64,000 nt of DNA from Paracoccus sp. S3-43 (GTDB taxonomy: Bacteria; Pseudomonadota; Alphaproteobacteria; Rhodobacterales; Rhodobacteraceae), in assembly GCF_029027965.1 (NCBI RefSeq), contig NZ_CP119082.1, forward strand, positions 352,001 to 416,000, written 5' to 3'. The translations under genes and the position numbers were made by a program. The first letter of the stretch is position 1. The number at the start of each line of letters is the position of its first letter. A model generated the notes under the pieces. That model was not told the origin of the DNA and made no database searches. It saw only the letters and a list, made by a program, of their open reading frames with translations. Below are positions 61,771-64,000 of the stretch, one piece after another.

Positions 61771-62948
61771 CGCGTCACACTCCATTGCACGACCGGATAG
61801 CTTGCCTTCCAGCCCCGCCTGCGCCCCAGGGGCGCGGCCTCGGACAGTTCGATCCGCAGCAGGCCGCCGCCCCTGGCACGGTGCCAGGCGGCCAGCAGCG
61901 CCTCGGTTTCCAGGGTCACGGCATGGGCGACAAGGCGGCACCCCGCTGGCAGGCGGTTCCACAGCGCGGCCAGCAGGGCATCGTCGCCGCCGCCGCCGAC
62001 AAAGACGGCATCGGGCGGCGGCAGGCCGTCCAGCAGGTCCAGGGCGTTGCCCGCCCGGATCGCCAGCCGCCCCACGCCCAGCCGGTCGGCGTTCCGGCGC
62101 GCCCGTTCGGCCCGTGCCGCGTCCCGCTCGATCGCGATGGCCCGGCTGGACGGATCGGCCAACAGCCATTCGATCCCGACCGATCCCGACCCGGCGCCGA
62201 TGTCCCACAGCATCTCGCCCGGACGCGGCGCCAGGGCCGACAGCGCCAGGGCGCGGACCGGCCGCCTGGTGATCTGGCCGTCATGGTCGAACCAGTCGTC
62301 GGCCAGGCCCGAGCCGCGGGGCATGACCCGGCCCCCGCCCCGGACCGTCAGGGCGACGGTGACAAGGGCGGCGATATCGGCCGGGGCCAGGGCATCGGCG
62401 CGGGCGTGGCGGATCCGTTCGCGCGCGCCGCCCAGATGTTCCATGACCGTCAGGGCGCTGTCCCCGAACCCCTCGGCCGCCAGCCAGCGGGCCAACGCGC
62501 CCGCCGCCGCGCCGTCGCGCAGCGTCAGGATCGCGCGGCGGCCCGGCGCAAGATGCGGGCGCAGCCCCGCCATCGGCGCGGCGTGCAGGCCCAGGCACAG
62601 CGTATCCTCGATCCGCCAGCCCATCCGTGCGGCGGCTAGCGAAAAGACCGAGGGCGCGGGAAAGGCCCGCCATTCGCCGGGCGACAGGGCGGCCGCCAGC
62701 CCGCCGCCCGCGCCGTGCCAGAACGGATCGCCGGATGCGAGGACCGCCACCGGCTGCCCGCGCAGGGCCAGCACCGGGGCGATGGAAAAGGGCACCGGCC
62801 AGGGCCGGCGGTCGGGATGGTCGATCATCGCCAGATGGCGCGGCCCGCCGAACACCGCCGTCGCCGATCGCAGCGCATTGCGGCTTGCGGCGGACAGGCT
62901 GTCCAAGCCATCCTCGCCGATACCGATGATGGACAGCCATTCAGCCAT
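61767..62948 (-). CDS. cobL: precorrin-6B methyltransferase/decarboxylase
   Basis: A 393-residue fusion. The N-terminal CbiE part has LSIIGIGEDGLDSL and VAVLASGDPFWHGAG; the C-terminal CbiT part has the SAM motif LWDIGAGSGSVGIEWLL and VFVGGGGDDALLAALW. CobL methylates C-5 and C-15 and decarboxylates the acetate side chain. The ATG at 62948 shares two bases with the divergent cobK start. Confidence 0.93.
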   Translation of the reverse strand: MAEWLSIIGIGEDGLDSLSAASRNALRSATAVFGGPRHLAMIDHPDRRPWPVPFSIAPVLALRGQPVAVLASGDPFWHGAGGGLAAALSPGEWRAFPAPSVFSLAAARMGWRIEDTLCLGLHAAPMAGLRPHLAPGRRAILTLRDGAAAGALARWLAAEGFGDSALTVMEHLGGARERIRHARADALAPADIAALVTVALTVRGGGRVMPRGSGLADDWFDHDGQITRRPVRALALSALAPRPGEMLWDIGAGSGSVGIEWLLADPSSRAIAIERDAARAERARRNADRLGVGRLAIRAGNALDLLDGLPPPDAVFVGGGGDDALLAALWNRLPAGCRLVAHAVTLETEALLAAWHRARGGGLLRIELSEAAPLGRRRGWKASYPVVQWSVTR

Positions 62949-63687
62949 GACGACCCTGATCCTTGGCGGCACGACCGAGGCCAGCCGCCTTGCCGCGGCG
63001 ATGGCCGGGCGGGGCATGGCCGCGATCCTGTCCTATGCGGGCCGGGTCCAGTCGCCCCGCCCGCAGCCGGTGCCGGTGCGGGTGGGCGGGTTCGGCGGGG
63101 CCGCGGGGCTGGCCGGCTGGCTGCGGGCGAACGGTATCGCCCGGATCGTCGATGCGACCCATCCCTTTGCCGCGCGGATCAGCCGCAATGCGGTGGCCGC
63201 AAGCGCGCTGACCGACGTGCCGCTGCTGGCGCTGGAGCGGCCCGCCTGGCGGCCCGGTCCGGGCGACGACTGGATGGAGGTCGCCGACATGGCGGCGGCG
63301 GCGCGCGCCCTGGACGGCCCGCCGCGCCGGGTGTTCCTGTCCATCGGCCGCCAGCAGCTTGCGGATTTCAGGGGCCAGGGGCAGCACCATTATTTGCTGC
63401 GCCTGGTGGACCTTCCCGACCACCCCCTGCCGCTGCCCGATGCGACCGTGGTGGTCGCGCGCGGTCCCTTCGACGTGGCGGGCGACCGAGCGCTGCTGGA
63501 ACGCCATCGCATCGACCTGATCGTCGCCAAGAACGCGGGCGGCGACGGGGCAAGCGCCAAGCTGGCCGCCGCCCGCGCCTTGGGCATCCCGGTGGTGATG
63601 ATCGCCCGGCCGCCCGTGCCGGACCGCCCCGCCGCCGCGACCGTCGAGGATGTGCTGGCCTGGTGTCATGCCGACCTCGGCGTATAG
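62947..63687 (+). CDS. cobK: precorrin-6A reductase
   Basis: A 246-residue NADPH-dependent reductase: TTLILGGTTEASRLAAAMAG at the N-terminus, RIVDATHPFAARISRNAVAA, FLSIGRQQLADF and LIVAKNAGGDGASAKLAAAR. Divergent from cobL with overlapping start codons (CATG at 62946-62949), and convergent with cobJ with a 22-bp overlap at the 3' end. Confidence 0.93.
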   Translation: MTTLILGGTTEASRLAAAMAGRGMAAILSYAGRVQSPRPQPVPVRVGGFGGAAGLAGWLRANGIARIVDATHPFAARISRNAVAASALTDVPLLALERPAWRPGPGDDWMEVADMAAAARALDGPPRRVFLSIGRQQLADFRGQGQHHYLLRLVDLPDHPLPLPDATVVVARGPFDVAGDRALLERHRIDLIVAKNAGGDGASAKLAAARALGIPVVMIARPPVPDRPAAATVEDVLAWCHADLGV

Positions 63688-64000
63688 ACGAAGCGGCCGA
63701 CGCGGCGGGTCCGGGACGAGCCGACCAGAACCACGGTGCGCATGTCGGCCATCTCGGCCGCGGCCTGGGACAGGGCGACCGTGCGGATCTGCTGGCCGGG
63801 CGTCGAGACCGCGCGGGCGAAGGTGATCAGCCGGTCGGGGCCGCAGATCCCGCGCAGCAGGTCCAGGACCGCGCCGAACTGATGCGGGCGGCTGGCGGAA
63901 CGGGGGTTATAGAAGGCCATCGCGAAATCGGCCTGGACCGCCAGCCGCACGCGGTCCAGCACCAGATCCAGCGGCTTGAGGTTGTCCGACAGGTTGATGG
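63666..64000 (-). CDS. cobJ: precorrin-3B C17-methyltransferase (C-terminal part)
   Basis: The last 110 codons of CobJ: NLSDNLKPLDLV, DFAMAFYNPRSASRPHQFGA, TPGQQIRTVALSQAA and the end VLVGSSRTRRVGRFVYTPRS. CobJ drives ring contraction with C-17 methylation. The N-terminus lies beyond the window. Confidence 0.92.
   Translation of the reverse strand, partial: INLSDNLKPLDLVLDRVRLAVQADFAMAFYNPRSASRPHQFGAVLDLLRGICGPDRLITFARAVSTPGQQIRTVALSQAAAEMADMRTVVLVGSSRTRRVGRFVYTPRSA

Noticed and set aside
1..64000. CRISPR array or rRNA/tRNA genes
   Set aside because: No regularly spaced repeats and no structural RNA signatures other than the cobalamin riboswitch were found on reading through.

Overview
The window is high-GC alphaproteobacterial DNA, most like a Rhodobacteraceae member such as Paracoccus. 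This is inferred from GC-rich codon use, the aerobic-type cobalamin genes (cobF, cobE, cobK, cobL, cobM, cbtAB), ETF/ETF-QO electron transfer and the insertion-sequence types. I see no rRNA, tRNA or CRISPR array.

Layout: (1) 1-16.0 kb is a scrap zone. It holds a Fic protein cut by the window edge, a complete IS3-family element, and fragments of LysR, AAC(3), IS110 and nickel/cobalt exporter genes. An intact sulfonate-type ABC operon with a flavin monooxygenase (4.2-8.1 kb) sits inside it, followed by a broken formylglycine-generating enzyme gene. Next come two small peptides with double-glycine-type leaders, one split by an IS481-family element, and an IS407-type element. The zone ends with conjugative-element debris: VapBC, an ArdB/KlcA antirestriction protein, a strawberry-notch fragment and a TrbI fragment. 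(2) 16.0-38.3 kb is a nearly complete alicyclic-acid degradation island. It includes badK, badR, badH, badI, aliB and aliA homologues, a five-gene branched-chain-type ABC importer, a pimeloyl-CoA beta-oxidation set, gcdH, etfBA and a frameshifted ETF-QO gene. (3) 38.3-40.2 kb is a second junction with a truncated copy of the first IS3 element and relaxase and transposase remnants. (4) 40.2-47.4 kb is a sugar ABC importer with a GH127 glycosidase and a LacI regulator. (5) 47.6-51.7 kb holds a coniferyl-aldehyde-type dehydrogenase with a divergent TetR regulator, and an IS5/IS427 element. (6) 51.8-56.1 kb holds a membrane/metallo-beta-lactamase fusion, a patatin, a DUF4142 protein, an SDR and a manganese catalase. 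(7) 57.1-64.0 kb is a cobalamin synthesis and cobalt-uptake cluster with a clear cobalamin riboswitch.

How it works together: the 17-38 kb genes fit cyclohexanecarboxylate uptake, CoA activation (AliA), dehydrogenation (AliB), hydration (BadK), oxidation (BadH), ring cleavage to pimeloyl-CoA (BadI), then beta-oxidation through glutaryl-CoA to acetyl-CoA, with electrons passed to ETF. Three near-identical 16-bp sites sit in the two regulatory gaps and probably bind the MarR-type regulator BadR. The ETF-QO gene, which should close the electron path, is broken by an 8-bp tandem duplication, a 1-nt loss and a truncation, so a second copy elsewhere would be needed.
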